From positions 1-43,852 of IMG/VR virus record IMGVR_UViG_3300050821_012333: 43,852 nt of DNA. One strand, given 5' to 3'. This stretch comes from a virus. Each line of letters begins with the position of its first letter. The first letter of the stretch is position 1. Below, in pieces: positions 21,507-31,003 of this stretch. A model generated the notes under the pieces. That model ran no database searches and was not told the origin of the DNA. It saw only the letters and a list, made by a program, of their open reading frames with translations. The position numbers and the translations under genes were made by a program.

Positions 21507-22439
21507 TCATGGGTTGATCCGCGTGCCCGACAGAAATGTGTAGCCACCACCTAGACCGGCGAAGCCGCTGCCCGTGGCGATGGCCAACTGCAGTTGCAAC
21601 CCGTCTGTCGCTAACAGCTTCGCGTCGCAGGTAAAGCCGACGATAGTGTTAATGGATTGCCACAAATAGCCGGACCAACCTCCGATAAAACCGCCGCCGG
21701 TCATTCCCCCAGTTGGGTTCTTCAACAGAAGCATCGATGCAGCCGACTGGCCATTCTGGGCAAACTCGCCAAGTTGCACGCTGATGCGCCAAGTGCCAGC
21801 ACCGGGCGTCCAGAGGTGGCCGCCGTTCCAGCCAGCGGTTGCCGAGAAGGTGCCAGCGCCGTCGTTGAAGATCGTCTTGTCGAACGGGACCGGCAGGCCG
21901 GTCGTGAGGCCCCACGTCCAATTCGACGTGACCTCGAAACGTGCCACCGGAACGGGCACGGGCGTCGATGCGATTGAGCCGTTGCGGTTGAAGGTGATCG
22001 AGTTTTGCAGCACGCCCGCGTCGCTGTAGCTCGACAGCACCAGCGCGCCCACGCCGTTCACCGTCATGCGCCAGTTTTTGACATCAATGGGATTGCCGGT
22101 GGCGTTCCATTGCACTTGCGGATTGGCGGCGGCCTGGGCGAGCAGCACGGCGGCGGCGAACTGACCACCCGCCGAGGCGCTGATCGTGATCGCGCCCGTC
22201 GTGGTGTTGAGCGTGAACAGCGCCACGTCGCCCACGGTCGGCGAGACATACCACTGGAGCACCCACGCGTTCGCGCCCGCGCTGTCGTTGATCCAGAGTT
22301 GGCCGGGCACGACATAGGGCGGCCGCGCCGAGCCGCGATGCAACGACAACAGCGCGTCGCGCCATTGGTTGAGATCGTCGGCAAGCTCGACACCATCCAC
22401 GACGTAGGGGTCCATCGTTCCCCAATCGAATTGGCTCAT
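21507..22439 (-). CDS. Tail fibre / receptor-binding protein
   Basis: A 310-residue protein from the ATG at 22439. The N-terminal part (SQFDWGTMDPYVVDGVELADD..., LLSLHRGSARPPYV) is the attachment region typical of phage fibres. The centre is beta-rich, and the C-terminal 140 residues (WTWGLTTGLPVPFDKTIFND, HLWTPGAGTWRISVQLGEF) look like a TNF/C1q-like jelly roll as found in receptor-binding trimers. It follows the J protein by 29 nt. Confidence 0.7.
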   Translation of the reverse strand: MSQFDWGTMDPYVVDGVELADDLNQWRDALLSLHRGSARPPYVVPGQLWINDSAGANAWVLQWYVSPTVGDVALFTLNTTTGAITISASAGGQFAAAVLLAQAAANPQVQWNATGNPIDVKNWRMTVNGVGALVLSSYSDAGVLQNSITFNRNGSIASTPVPVPVARFEVTSNWTWGLTTGLPVPFDKTIFNDGAGTFSATAGWNGGHLWTPGAGTWRISVQLGEFAQNGQSAASMLLLKNPTGGMTGGGFIGGWSGYLWQSINTIVGFTCDAKLLATDGLQLQLAIATGSGFAGLGGGYTFLSGTRINP

Positions 22440-22468
22440 AGGGTCTGCCCCGCTTGTGTGATTTGGCT

Positions 22469-25400
22469 TTAAGAGTGGCCGCCGTAGCCCTGGACGAAGT
22501 AGTCGATGGCACCGCCGCCATGCGCAGCGTTGGCCGCGTCGCGCGTCTGGACCTCGAAGTGGTTGCGGTCGCTCACCGTCAACAAGATGTTGCCGCCGGG
22601 CGGCACGCTGTCGCGCGCGGTGATCTGCACGGTGGGCGTGACGAGGAAGGGCGCGACGTAGGTGATCGACAGGTGCCCGGTCGTGGCGTCGCATGGCACG
22701 GCCGAGCCTTGCACGTTGCGCAGCGGCACCTCGATGATGACGCCGGCATTGACCGCGCGCAGCGTCGTTTGCAGATCGTAGAGCGTGCCGACCATGCGCC
22801 ACTTGAACGCTTGGCCAGTGATCACGGTCGACTTGAGCGGGAACCAGTCGGCATAGGTCGTGCCGTCCTGGCTGACCTGGCACTCGATGTGCGCGTCCCA
22901 TGCCTTCGAGGTGCCCGTCGCCAGCGGCACGGCCATGGCCAGCGGTATCCACGTCGACATCGTGCCGTGCGCGCCTTGCGCCAGCGGGTCTTGCGAGGCG
23001 AGCGGTTGCCAGCGCGCCATCACCACGCCGAGATAGGTGCCATAGCCCTCGACATAGCCGGTCATCGTCACGAGCGTCGAAGCGCCGAGATCGAAGCCGC
23101 TGTCGAAGCCATAGGTGTCGACGCGCGTCGGTGTCTGATTGAGCGCGAGCCCACGGTCGCCAGGGAACACGCCGGACGGCACGCTCTCGGGCGCGCTGGG
23201 CGGCGGCAACCATAGCTCGGCGAGATTGTGATGCCAGTTGGTGCCGAGCGTGCCGGTCCACCCCGGCTCCTGGTGGCGATTGAAAAAGATCGAGGTCTCG
23301 GTCTGCTGCGGCTGCAGGATGGCTTCGGCCCACTCGGCGCTCTCTTGGCCCAGGCTGTCGATGGTCTTGACCATGTAGGTGCCGGCGCGGCTCGGCGTGT
23401 TGACCTGCGTCGTGTTGTAGTCGACGCGGGCGATGCTGGTCGTTGCCCGCTCCCACGTCGCGCTCGACGTGTTGCCGGTCCACTTCACCCAATAGTAGGC
23501 AACGTCGATTTCGCCGGTCGCCGTCCAGATCAGCGTCGAGAGGTTGCCGCCTTGCGGCGTGATGTAGAGCGCGGTCGGCGCGAGCGGCAGCGCCGTGAGC
23601 CCGATAGGCGTGAAGTCATACTCGACGATGGCCGAGCGCCGCCCGATGTTGTCGAAGGCGCGAAATTGCACCGTCCACGCGCCCTGGCTCATCGCCGGCA
23701 CGTCCTGCACGACGCCCTGGATGAGCGAGAACCGCCGATACTCGCCGCGCGGCCCCGACATCTCGATCTGGTAGTTGCTGACGCGCGGATCGTGCGACGC
23801 GGTCCACGAGAAGATGACGCCAAACTGCACGATGCCGGCGGCGTCGCGGTAGATGTATTCCGTGTCGGTGATATTGGTCGGGCCGAGCAGCGGGCCGGTC
23901 GGCAGGAGCGAGAAGGGCGGCTGCGCGCGCAGCCAGCCGTTGTCGACGTAGTCGAACTTCTCGTTGTGATACTCGGTCGCCACGACCTGATATTTGCCGC
24001 CGCTGACATCGGCGATTGAATTCACACGCCACGGCGTCGGCACAACGATGCCATCGGCTTGCATGAGCCACGTCGAGCCGGCCGGGATGCCGGCCGCCGG
24101 CTTGCCATTGACGCGAAGCTGCCCGCCCGCGAGCGTCTCGGTCACGCCCAGCGAGATCACCGTCGGGCCGCTGTAGGGCGGCACCGGGTTGGCGGCCGAG
24201 CCAATGGTGACGTAGATGCCCCAACCGCGCCAATCGCCTTCATAGGGCAGCGCGTCGAGCGTGACCGTGTCGCCGCCGAGATCGTCGAGCAAGCGGCCGG
24301 CAAGGCGTGATCCGGCGCGGCTCGGGTCGCTGATCTTGATGTAATCGCCGGGGCGAAGGTCGGCGTTCTCCAGGCCGACTTGAAACGTCACCGTCTCGGT
24401 CTCGAATTGCGATGTGTAGATGAACCAGCGGCCCATGCGGATCGCCTGACTGCGCGAGGTGCAGCCAAAGGCTTGCTGTTGCGGCGCTTCGCGATAGCCC
24501 TGCTGCGCGACCAGCGTGGCATCCTGCACAAGCTCGACGGCCGCCGAATACTTGTCGCCGGGGTCGTTCCAGCCGACCGGCACGGCCGTCCAGCGCGAGC
24601 GCACGTCGGTGCCAGCATAAGTGAACAGGCCGTTCTCGACATCGGCCGGGCCGAAGATGCGCGCCGGGTCGCTGATGTATTTGTCCTGCACGAGGAAGAT
24701 CGTGCCGTTGGCGAAGTAGAGCGTCGCCAGCATCGACGAGGCGACGGCTTGCAAAACCTGCCACGCGTCCTGGCGCGTGTTGATGACGCAGTTGCACGTC
24801 CAGCGCGGCTCGATGCCGCCTTGGCCATCCTGGCACGGCGCGTCGTTGACCTGTTGCGCTTCATAGAACGACCACTTGTCGACGGCGCTCGCGTCGATGT
24901 CGCGGCCGACCCCCCATCGGTCGTTGGTGATCAACGCGTAAAGCACCCACGCCGGGTTGTTGGTCCACTGGATGTAGAAGCTGCCGTCCCAATCGCCGGA
25001 GATGCCATGCGTGCGACCGTTATAGTTGGTCGGGATCTGCACCATGATGCCGTCGAGCAGATACGAGCGCTGCGGCAGGCTGGGGAATTCCTGAGCGTCG
25101 ACCGTGAGCGCGATGACGCTGGTGTCGTCGTAGGAAAGCTGGCCGTCGATCACCTCGGTGTAGGACGACCACACGAGATCGTTCTGGTCGCCGGTCGTGT
25201 CGTTGAAGTCGAGCCGGATGATGCGGATGTTGATGCTGGTGGTGGCCGGCGCGCTGTGGTCGGCGGTGAGATAGACCAGCACCGAGTGGAAATAGGGCGA
25301 CATCGTTTTGCCGGTGACGCGCTCGGTGACAAAGTTGGTCCACAGGCCGCCGTCGATCTGCACGTCGAAGGCATAGGAGACGCTGCACGGGATCACGTCG

Positions 25401-25885
25401 CCGTCGCTCTCTTGCGTGTAGAGCGCGGGGATTTCGAGCGTGTAGCGGACCGACGTGATGTTGGGATCGCTCAGGCTGCGCACGATGGGCGTCAGATAGA
25501 TCGTCTTCACGCCGACCGCGTATTCGCTTTCCGAGATCGGGAAGCCGGCGATGGGGTCCTGGCTCGGGTAGCCGTAGCGAAAGTCGCCCTCGCGGATGTT
25601 GAATTGAAAATTGCCGGCGGCGTCCTGAATGGGCGTGTCGTCGAGAAAGACGCTGTTCCAGAAAGGGCCGCCGAGCGCCGCCGTGTGCATGCCGGCGACG
25701 ACGCCTTCGCTCAGCACTTCGAGGATGCGCGCGGTCGAGAGGCTGACGAGCGTGTTCGGGCTCGTGGTCGGCTGGTGCTGCGCGGGCGGCGCGGCGGGCG
25801 CACCGCCTTTGCCCGAACCTTTCCGGGCAATCGTGGGAAGCCGGCGCGGATCGGCGATGCGCTCGATGCTGACGGGCCGGATCAT
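22469..25885 (-). CDS. J: Tail tip host-specificity protein J
   Basis: An 1138-residue protein starting MIRPVSIE at 25885 in an ATGA overlap with gene I. Residues 50-110 match the J signature (LSTARILEVLSEGVVAG, NSVFLDDTPIQDAAGNFQF). A central region is followed by fibronectin-like segments (from about residue 640, with SNYQIEMSGPRGEY and YYWVKWTGNTSS). The C-terminal 300 residues are beta-rich. In lambda-type tails J forms the central tip and determines host binding. Codon use and length are normal for the family. Confidence 0.88.
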   Translation of the reverse strand: MIRPVSIERIADPRRLPTIARKGSGKGGAPAAPPAQHQPTTSPNTLVSLSTARILEVLSEGVVAGMHTAALGGPFWNSVFLDDTPIQDAAGNFQFNIREGDFRYGYPSQDPIAGFPISESEYAVGVKTIYLTPIVRSLSDPNITSVRYTLEIPALYTQESDGDVIPCSVSYAFDVQIDGGLWTNFVTERVTGKTMSPYFHSVLVYLTADHSAPATTSINIRIIRLDFNDTTGDQNDLVWSSYTEVIDGQLSYDDTSVIALTVDAQEFPSLPQRSYLLDGIMVQIPTNYNGRTHGISGDWDGSFYIQWTNNPAWVLYALITNDRWGVGRDIDASAVDKWSFYEAQQVNDAPCQDGQGGIEPRWTCNCVINTRQDAWQVLQAVASSMLATLYFANGTIFLVQDKYISDPARIFGPADVENGLFTYAGTDVRSRWTAVPVGWNDPGDKYSAAVELVQDATLVAQQGYREAPQQQAFGCTSRSQAIRMGRWFIYTSQFETETVTFQVGLENADLRPGDYIKISDPSRAGSRLAGRLLDDLGGDTVTLDALPYEGDWRGWGIYVTIGSAANPVPPYSGPTVISLGVTETLAGGQLRVNGKPAAGIPAGSTWLMQADGIVVPTPWRVNSIADVSGGKYQVVATEYHNEKFDYVDNGWLRAQPPFSLLPTGPLLGPTNITDTEYIYRDAAGIVQFGVIFSWTASHDPRVSNYQIEMSGPRGEYRRFSLIQGVVQDVPAMSQGAWTVQFRAFDNIGRRSAIVEYDFTPIGLTALPLAPTALYITPQGGNLSTLIWTATGEIDVAYYWVKWTGNTSSATWERATTSIARVDYNTTQVNTPSRAGTYMVKTIDSLGQESAEWAEAILQPQQTETSIFFNRHQEPGWTGTLGTNWHHNLAELWLPPPSAPESVPSGVFPGDRGLALNQTPTRVDTYGFDSGFDLGASTLVTMTGYVEGYGTYLGVVMARWQPLASQDPLAQGAHGTMSTWIPLAMAVPLATGTSKAWDAHIECQVSQDGTTYADWFPLKSTVITGQAFKWRMVGTLYDLQTTLRAVNAGVIIEVPLRNVQGSAVPCDATTGHLSITYVAPFLVTPTVQITARDSVPPGGNILLTVSDRNHFEVQTRDAANAAHGGGAIDYFVQGYGGHS

Positions 25886-26472
25886 CCGATGTCCTGATTG
25901 TTGATGCTGGCCGAGACGACGACGCTGCCGGTGAGGTGCGTGCCGAACACCAGCGGCACCGGGCCGCCTTGCACGCTGTTGTTGGTGACGCCCTGGAAAA
26001 AGAACGACGGCCGGTCGCCGGGCGCGGCTTGAACGTCGGTAGGCTGCTGGCCGGGCTGCAATTGCGGCGTCGGCGTGAGCAGGCCGCCGATGCCGCCAGC
26101 GACCAGCCCGATGCCGAACGGCACAGCAATCGGGGCAATGGCGGGAAAGAAGATGGACGCGCCAATCAGCAGCGTGCCGACGACGATTTCGCCGATGTCG
26201 AAGAGGCCGCCGCCGCCGTGCGGCGCAGTAACCGGCACGATGTGGAGCGCCTGGGCTCCGAGGCGCATATGCACCTGCGCGAGCGGGATCGAATTGCCGA
26301 TGACCGGCCGCCCGACGATGACGCGCCAACGCCCTTCGCGGATCGTCTCGCGGAAGCCCGGCCGCAGCGTGCAAAGCGCGCGCACGGCCTCGGCGGGCGA
26401 GGCGATGTCGAGGCGGAAGTGCCGGCCGAAGCGCTGGCCGGCCACGCCGTAGAGATGCACGTCGCGGATCAC
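25882..26472 (-). CDS. I: Tail assembly protein I
   Basis: A 196-residue protein from GTG at 26472 (GTGA overlap with K). N-terminal ubiquitin-like part (VHLYGVAGQRFGRHFRLDI, SPAEAVRALCTLRPGF), then two hydrophobic Gly-rich segments (GGGLFDIGEIVVGTLLIGASI, APIAVPFGIGLVAGGIG) and a C-terminal strand domain ending SVVVSASINNQDIG. This order is that of lambda I, which works with J and K in tip assembly. The longer frame to 27171 is not used. Confidence 0.82.
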   Translation of the reverse strand: MIRDVHLYGVAGQRFGRHFRLDIASPAEAVRALCTLRPGFRETIREGRWRVIVGRPVIGNSIPLAQVHMRLGAQALHIVPVTAPHGGGGLFDIGEIVVGTLLIGASIFFPAIAPIAVPFGIGLVAGGIGGLLTPTPQLQPGQQPTDVQAAPGDRPSFFFQGVTNNSVQGGPVPLVFGTHLTGSVVVSASINNQDIG

Positions 26473-27227
26473 GAGCGCCTCACCGCCATGACGGCGTGCC
26501 GCACGAGGCGAGCGCGCGGCACCAGCGTCGAGAGCCGCGTCGCATCGACGGCGCGCACGCCCGAGGCATGATGGATGAGCAAGTCCTTGTCGACGACGAT
26601 GGCGGCGTGCATCGGCACTTTGAAGTTGAAGGCGAACAGCAAGCCGTCGCCGGGCTGCGTCGCCTCGCTCACCGCGATGGGCGTGAAGCCGGTCGCCTCG
26701 AAGTTGTCGCGATAGAGGTTCTGCCCGCGCGTCCACCATTCCCAGCCGCGCGGCCACTCGTCGAGATCGACGATGCCCGCCTCGCGATACCAGTCGCGCA
26801 CCAGGCTGTAGCAATCGTGGACGCCGTGGCGGAAGCCGCGCCCGATGATCGGCGCGCGCTCCAGCGTGTCGCCCCACGCGAAGCAATCGTAGGTCGGCAG
26901 GCACATCACGACGAACGGGATGCCAAGCTGCTTCTGGTAAACCATGTCGTGCTCGGACGGCACACCCAGCGCGTCGGGGTGACTGTGAAAGAACACGTCG
27001 GCCTGGGCGACGCGGATCAACTCGTCGTCGCTCAGCTTCACATCCTCGCCCGGCGTCGCGCTGCGATTGTCGAGCCGCACATAGGCACCGTGCTCGACGA
27101 TGCCGGCGGCCTCCTGCGGATAGACCTCGACGGCGTGCGTGTAGGCGGCTTCGGCGATGGCATGCGTCCACGTCGCCGGGAACACGGGCGACAGCGGCGC
27201 GATCTCCCTACGAAGCGGCAGTTGCAT
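26469..27227 (-). CDS. K: Tail tip protein K, JAMM plus NlpC/P60
   Basis: A 252-residue protein from ATG 27227, overlapping the L stop as TGATG. Residues 30-100 are a JAMM/MPN metallopeptidase with HSHP (H81, H83) and S91/D94. Residues 125-230 are an NlpC/P60 cell-wall peptidase (C139 in HDCYSLVRDW, H207 in MHAAIVV). In lambda K the same two domains are fused. It helps tail tip assembly and possibly local wall cutting. Confidence 0.88.
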   Translation of the reverse strand: MQLPLRREIAPLSPVFPATWTHAIAEAAYTHAVEVYPQEAAGIVEHGAYVRLDNRSATPGEDVKLSDDELIRVAQADVFFHSHPDALGVPSEHDMVYQKQLGIPFVVMCLPTYDCFAWGDTLERAPIIGRGFRHGVHDCYSLVRDWYREAGIVDLDEWPRGWEWWTRGQNLYRDNFEATGFTPIAVSEATQPGDGLLFAFNFKVPMHAAIVVDKDLLIHHASGVRAVDATRLSTLVPRARLVRHAVMAVRRS

Positions 27228-27919
27228 CACTTCACCTTTCCGACGCCAGGGAAAAAACGCGCGGGCAAAGCCGACCAGCGGCCGAAGCGCAACGTGCAGC
27301 CGGTCATGCTGCGCGAGCACTGGTCGTGCTGCGGATCGGTCGCCTGATCGAGCGGCGTCCAGAACCCCGAGGCGGTATAGGGACAGGTCGCCTTCGAGTA
27401 GTTGAAGGCGTTGATGGTGGTGTCCCAAAACCGATAACTGTGCTGGCAAACGTCGCGCAGGATTTGGCGGCGCGGGATCTGCGCGCCTTCCTGATCCATC
27501 CGCGAGGCGAGCTTAAAGACGATCCGTATCGCGTCGTGGCTCGTCTTTTGCGCCACCACGAACACATCGCGCGTGATGTAGGCGTTGGGGTCCGGGCTCT
27601 CGCCGTCGTCGAGGAAGCGCCGCTTGGTGAGGATGCGCGTCACCTGAGCGCCGACCAGACCGTTATAGGCATCGAGCAGCGTGTTGCCCGCGCCGAAGAG
27701 GTTGCTGATGGTGATGGAGGGCGTCGGCAGCGCGCCCTTGCTCAACTGCTCGAAGCCTTGGGCATCCATCGGCAACGGGAAGTATTGCTGTCCGCCCCAA
27801 TAGATCGCCGTGTCGAAGTCGCTGGCGCTGGTGAAGTAGTGCGTCGGGCCGTTCATGAACGAGGTGTCGAGTTGGTAGAGCGTGACGAGGCCGGTGGTGA
27901 CGAGTTGGCTGTCGCTCAT
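27227..27919 (-). CDS. L: Minor tail protein L
   Basis: A 230-residue protein starting MSDSQLVTTGLVTLYQLDTSF at 27919 in an ATGA overlap with M. The C-terminal third has the four Cys expected of lambda L-type proteins (DVCQHSYRFWD, KATCPYT, HDQCSRSMTGC), which bind an iron-sulfur cluster in lambda. The fold and place between M and K support the call. Confidence 0.85.
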   Translation of the reverse strand: MSDSQLVTTGLVTLYQLDTSFMNGPTHYFTSASDFDTAIYWGGQQYFPLPMDAQGFEQLSKGALPTPSITISNLFGAGNTLLDAYNGLVGAQVTRILTKRRFLDDGESPDPNAYITRDVFVVAQKTSHDAIRIVFKLASRMDQEGAQIPRRQILRDVCQHSYRFWDTTINAFNYSKATCPYTASGFWTPLDQATDPQHDQCSRSMTGCTLRFGRWSALPARFFPGVGKVK

Positions 27920-28293
27920 GGCGCGTTGGTCGGCTGCGGGTTGAACGCCTGCACGAAGGTCGCCTGGAGGCTGCCCACGATGCCGCTCGCCAGCGCCTTG
28001 TCGGTGATAGTGGCCGACCAACTGTCGACGGTGACGAACACATCGGCGGCGCTGTCGGGCGGCCGCACATAAAAGCCGGCCGTCGCGTTGGCCTTGAGAA
28101 ACGCATCGTAGGCTGTGAGCTCATCGAGCGAGGCGAACGGAAAGGTGAAAGCCCAGCTTGGGCGCGCCGGGTTGAGCCCGCGCGTCGAGCGGTGCACATA
28201 GCCGTCGCCGAGGTTGACGGTGTCGACGGCGAGCGCGGTGCTGCGCGCCGCGCCGGCCATCGGGCACCACGGCCAGAATGGTGTGTTCGCCAT
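27916..28293 (-). CDS. M: Minor tail protein M
   Basis: A 125-residue protein, MANTPFWPWCPMAGAARSTA..., with the gpM pattern (NLGDGYVHRSTRGLNPARPSW, TFPFASLDELTAYDAFL). In lambda M joins the tip to the tape measure. It is placed just after the tape measure gene and before L. Confidence 0.82.
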   Translation of the reverse strand: MANTPFWPWCPMAGAARSTALAVDTVNLGDGYVHRSTRGLNPARPSWAFTFPFASLDELTAYDAFLKANATAGFYVRPPDSAADVFVTVDSWSATITDKALASGIVGSLQATFVQAFNPQPTNAP

Positions 28294-28300
28294 CGGAGCC

Positions 28301-30358
28301 TCACCCGCTCAAGCGTTGGTAGAGCGTGCCGCCCGGCCGCTTCTCGTTCTGGATCACGCCGACCACGGCTTGCTTGACGCGGCGGCCGAACTCGATGGCT
28401 TGGTTCGGGTCGCTGGTGCCCTGGCCGCCGCTCATGTCGATGTTGAGCGTGACGCCGCCGCTCGTCGCGGTGCTGCCGTTTGGCACGATGCGGCCGGCCG
28501 CCGCCGGCACGAATAGCTCGGGTCCTTGCTCGCCGACGATGTAGGGTTGACCAGCGCCGACCGGGCCGCCGCTGGCGCGCATGCCGGCGATGTTGCCGCC
28601 CGTGTTGGCGCTCAGCATGGCCGCCCAATCACTCGCTGATACCACGCCGGGCGACACGCCGCCCGCCGCCGCGCCGACCGCCATGCCGATGCCCTTCATG
28701 ATCAGGCCGACCGTCTGGGCGGCCAATTCCTTCATGGCCATTTGCTCGATCATCTGGGCGAAGCTCAGCGCGATCTCGCCGAACGACTTGGAGGCTTGGC
28801 CGGACAGCGCCTTCATGCCCTCGATCATCGCATCGGACATCGAGTTGAACGTCGCCTCGCCCATCGCGAAAAGATCGTTGGCGCGCGCCTGGGCGTTGGC
28901 GGCGTGCTCGATGCCAGCGGCGAACGAGCCCATGTTGTCGTCGAAGCGCTTGGCTGTGAGCGCGGCCTGCTCCTGCTGCTCGTTGAGGTCCTTTTGTGCG
29001 CGCGCGGCGGCCTCGGTGCTGAGCCGCTGCGAGTTGATCTGCTCGGCCAAGTCCTTCGTGATCTTGGTCATGGCGATTTTGCCGTCGCCGTATTTTTTGT
29101 CGGTCTCGACGGCGGCGTTGTTGACTTCGAGCAGGTGCTGCGCCGCCTCGCGCTCGCGCTCGTAGCCCTCCACCGCCGCGTAAAGCTCCTGCTTCTGAAT
29201 TTCTGTCACCTGCTGATGCTTGGCGATCTGCTTGGCGACGATGTCGTCGACCTGCTGCTGCACCGTGACTTGGCGCTTCAGGTCTTCGATGTTCTGACCT
29301 TGGCCGGTATTGATGGTGTCGTAGGCTGTCTTCGCCGCCTTCGTCAGGCCGTTGTAGCGGTCGATCTGCGCCTGGATAAAATCCTCGTCGGTCTTGCCGC
29401 CGCCGCCACCGCCCGCGCGGGCGGCCGCAGCCGGCGGATTGTCGGCAGCGGCAAGGCTGATCGGCACGCCGAGCGGGTTGCCGAAACCACGCGCGGTCTG
29501 CTGCTGGTTTTGCTGAAATTGGCGCGCCGCCTCGGCCGCCGTTATCGTGCCGCTGGTCCCATCGAACATGCCGAAGGCACCACCGGAGCCGGTGGGACCG
29601 CCGCCCGCCGGCCCGGTCTTATAGCCACGCGCGGCGGCTTCCGCCCGGCCCATCTTCTCTAGCTCGGCACCCGATACCGTGGCCTGCGCTGCCACTTTGG
29701 CGAGCCAACCCCACAGATCAATCGTCGCGTTGACGAGGAGCCGCATGCCCTCCGCCGTGGACTTTAGTTGGATCACGAGTCCGGTGGCGAGAACATCGAC
29801 CACTTTATTGACTGACGGGACGAGCTTTTCGAGCCAGTCAAAAAGTGCGTTGGCCTCCTTGCTGGCCCAATCCATCACGCCGCCGCCGTCGCCGGGGCGC
29901 TGCGTCAGTTGCAAGTAAAGGTCGTGCAGGCGCTGGCCGAGCACGAAGCTCTTGTTGCTGAAGTCCTCGCTCGCGTCCTGGGCCTTTTGCACGCGCGCGA
30001 GATAGTCCTCGGTCCACTCGCGCCCCATCGTCTTGTAAAGCTCGGCGAGCTTCACGCTGTCGTCGGTGAGCCCCCGCACCGACCGCGAGGCCGCGTCGGT
30101 GCGCAAAGAATATGCCGCGAGCGCCTCGCCCGACTTCTGCATCTCGTTGTTGAATTGGATGACCTGTTGGATGGCCTCGCCAATCGCCAGCGCGCCGGCC
30201 ACGCGCTTCGCCAGGGCGATGAAGCCCTCGACGCTTTTCCCGGCGTCAGCGATGCTCTTTGACCAGCTTTCGATGTCCTTCTGGCTCTTGGCCATGTTGG
30301 TCGAGAACTCGGCAAAGTCCGCGACGAATTTGACGAGGATGTCGCCGATGGCTGCCAT
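28301..30358 (-). CDS. H: Tape measure protein
   Basis: A 685-residue protein with GGGGAGAG before the ATG. N-terminal helical part (LVKFVADFAEFSTNMAKSQ...), a hydrophobic zone near residue 45 (VEGFIALAKRVAGALAIG), a long central coiled coil (residues 320-490), a hydrophobic Gly/Ala region near 560, and a beta-rich C-terminus (VGAGQPYIVGEQGPELFVP). That box is typical for tape measures. Its length would fit a tail of about 100 nm by the usual residue rule (inference). Confidence 0.88.
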   Translation of the reverse strand: MAAIGDILVKFVADFAEFSTNMAKSQKDIESWSKSIADAGKSVEGFIALAKRVAGALAIGEAIQQVIQFNNEMQKSGEALAAYSLRTDAASRSVRGLTDDSVKLAELYKTMGREWTEDYLARVQKAQDASEDFSNKSFVLGQRLHDLYLQLTQRPGDGGGVMDWASKEANALFDWLEKLVPSVNKVVDVLATGLVIQLKSTAEGMRLLVNATIDLWGWLAKVAAQATVSGAELEKMGRAEAAARGYKTGPAGGGPTGSGGAFGMFDGTSGTITAAEAARQFQQNQQQTARGFGNPLGVPISLAAADNPPAAAARAGGGGGGKTDEDFIQAQIDRYNGLTKAAKTAYDTINTGQGQNIEDLKRQVTVQQQVDDIVAKQIAKHQQVTEIQKQELYAAVEGYEREREAAQHLLEVNNAAVETDKKYGDGKIAMTKITKDLAEQINSQRLSTEAAARAQKDLNEQQEQAALTAKRFDDNMGSFAAGIEHAANAQARANDLFAMGEATFNSMSDAMIEGMKALSGQASKSFGEIALSFAQMIEQMAMKELAAQTVGLIMKGIGMAVGAAAGGVSPGVVSASDWAAMLSANTGGNIAGMRASGGPVGAGQPYIVGEQGPELFVPAAAGRIVPNGSTATSGGVTLNIDMSGGQGTSDPNQAIEFGRRVKQAVVGVIQNEKRPGGTLYQRLSG

Positions 30359-30359
30359 G

Positions 30360-30674
30360 TCACTCTCCCCGCCATTGCGCGCGCAGCCGGTCGATCTCGG
30401 GCACGGGCTCTTCCGGCTCGGCGCGGTCGCGGATCACGAAGAAGTCGGAGGGCAACACGGGCGCGCTGTCAGGCGAGCGCATGATGTTCACCATCGTCGA
30501 CAGCACCATGGCGTTGTGGATGTCGGCGAGCCGGTCGGGCAGCGGCCCGCTGACGGCGTCGAACCATTGCCAGTCGCGCAACTCACGCATCGACATGGTG
30601 GCTTCGATTTCAGCGACGGTCTTGTGAAGCGCCAACGCCAGCCGGTGCAGGAACACCCGCGCCGGCGTCAGGGG
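30360..30674 (-). CDS. Tail chaperone T part, made by -1 frameshift
   Basis: A frame encoding about 104 residues after the shift: LTPARVFLHRLALALHKTVAE, then SMRELRDWQWFDAVSGPLPD, the pattern of DUF4035/T-type tail assembly proteins. The possible GTG at 30656 has no ribosome binding site, but the frame is open back to the CCCCC run at the end of the G gene in exactly the -1 phase. It is therefore most likely the C-terminal half of a G-T fusion. Such fusions chaperone the tape measure during tail building. Confidence 0.75.
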   Translation of the reverse strand, partial: PLTPARVFLHRLALALHKTVAEIEATMSMRELRDWQWFDAVSGPLPDRLADIHNAMVLSTMVNIMRSPDSAPVLPSDFFVIRDRAEPEEPVPEIDRLRAQWRGE

Positions 30675-30676
30675 GA
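30668..30676 (-). other. Programmed -1 frameshift site of G/G-T
   Basis: On the minus strand the last G codons read CCT TCC CCC TGA. Slipping back one base at TCC CCC gives TTC CCC CTG, after which the T frame has no stop for about 100 codons. A C5 run directly before the stop is a plausible slippery site. This is inference from sequence. Confidence 0.6.
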
Positions 30677-31003
30677 AGGGAGCGCGGCGGCTCCGGCGTC
30701 GTGCCCGTTGCCCGACACCAGCGGCGCATCGGGATCGGCATCCTGCAGACCGTTTGCATAGGCCGCCTTGGCGGCCAGTCGCTGCAGCACCAGCCAGTGA
30801 CGCAAGGGCTGCGCGTAGATGTCATCGAGGCTGGCGAACACGAGCTCATTTGTGTCGGCCCATTGCATCGTTGCGACGAGCAGGGCGTAGCGCCCCGCGC
30901 GTGCTTCGCCGGCCGCGATAGTGTCGATCATCGGCTCGCCTTCGCGGATCGTCAGCGTGCGAAAGCTCACCGGCCGATTTTCCCAGACGTCGCGGGCGCT
31001 CAT
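30668..31003 (-). CDS. G: Tail assembly chaperone G
   Basis: A 111-residue protein overlapping the tail tube stop (ATGA). The sequence includes SFRTLTIREGEPMIDTIA, RYALLVATMQWADTNEL, and a helical C-terminus (LRHWLVLQRLAAKAAY) ending in a Gly/Ala/Pro linker. The position between tail tube and tape measure and the overlapping -1 frame identify it as the G chaperone of lambda-type tails. Confidence 0.78.
   Translation of the reverse strand: MSARDVWENRPVSFRTLTIREGEPMIDTIAAGEARAGRYALLVATMQWADTNELVFASLDDIYAQPLRHWLVLQRLAAKAAYANGLQDADPDAPLVSGNGHDAGAAALPSP

Noticed and set aside
24380-25897. 505-aa plus-strand frame within the J gene
   Set aside because: Antisense shadow with Arg/Ala/Val-rich composition; the J signature is clear on the minus strand.
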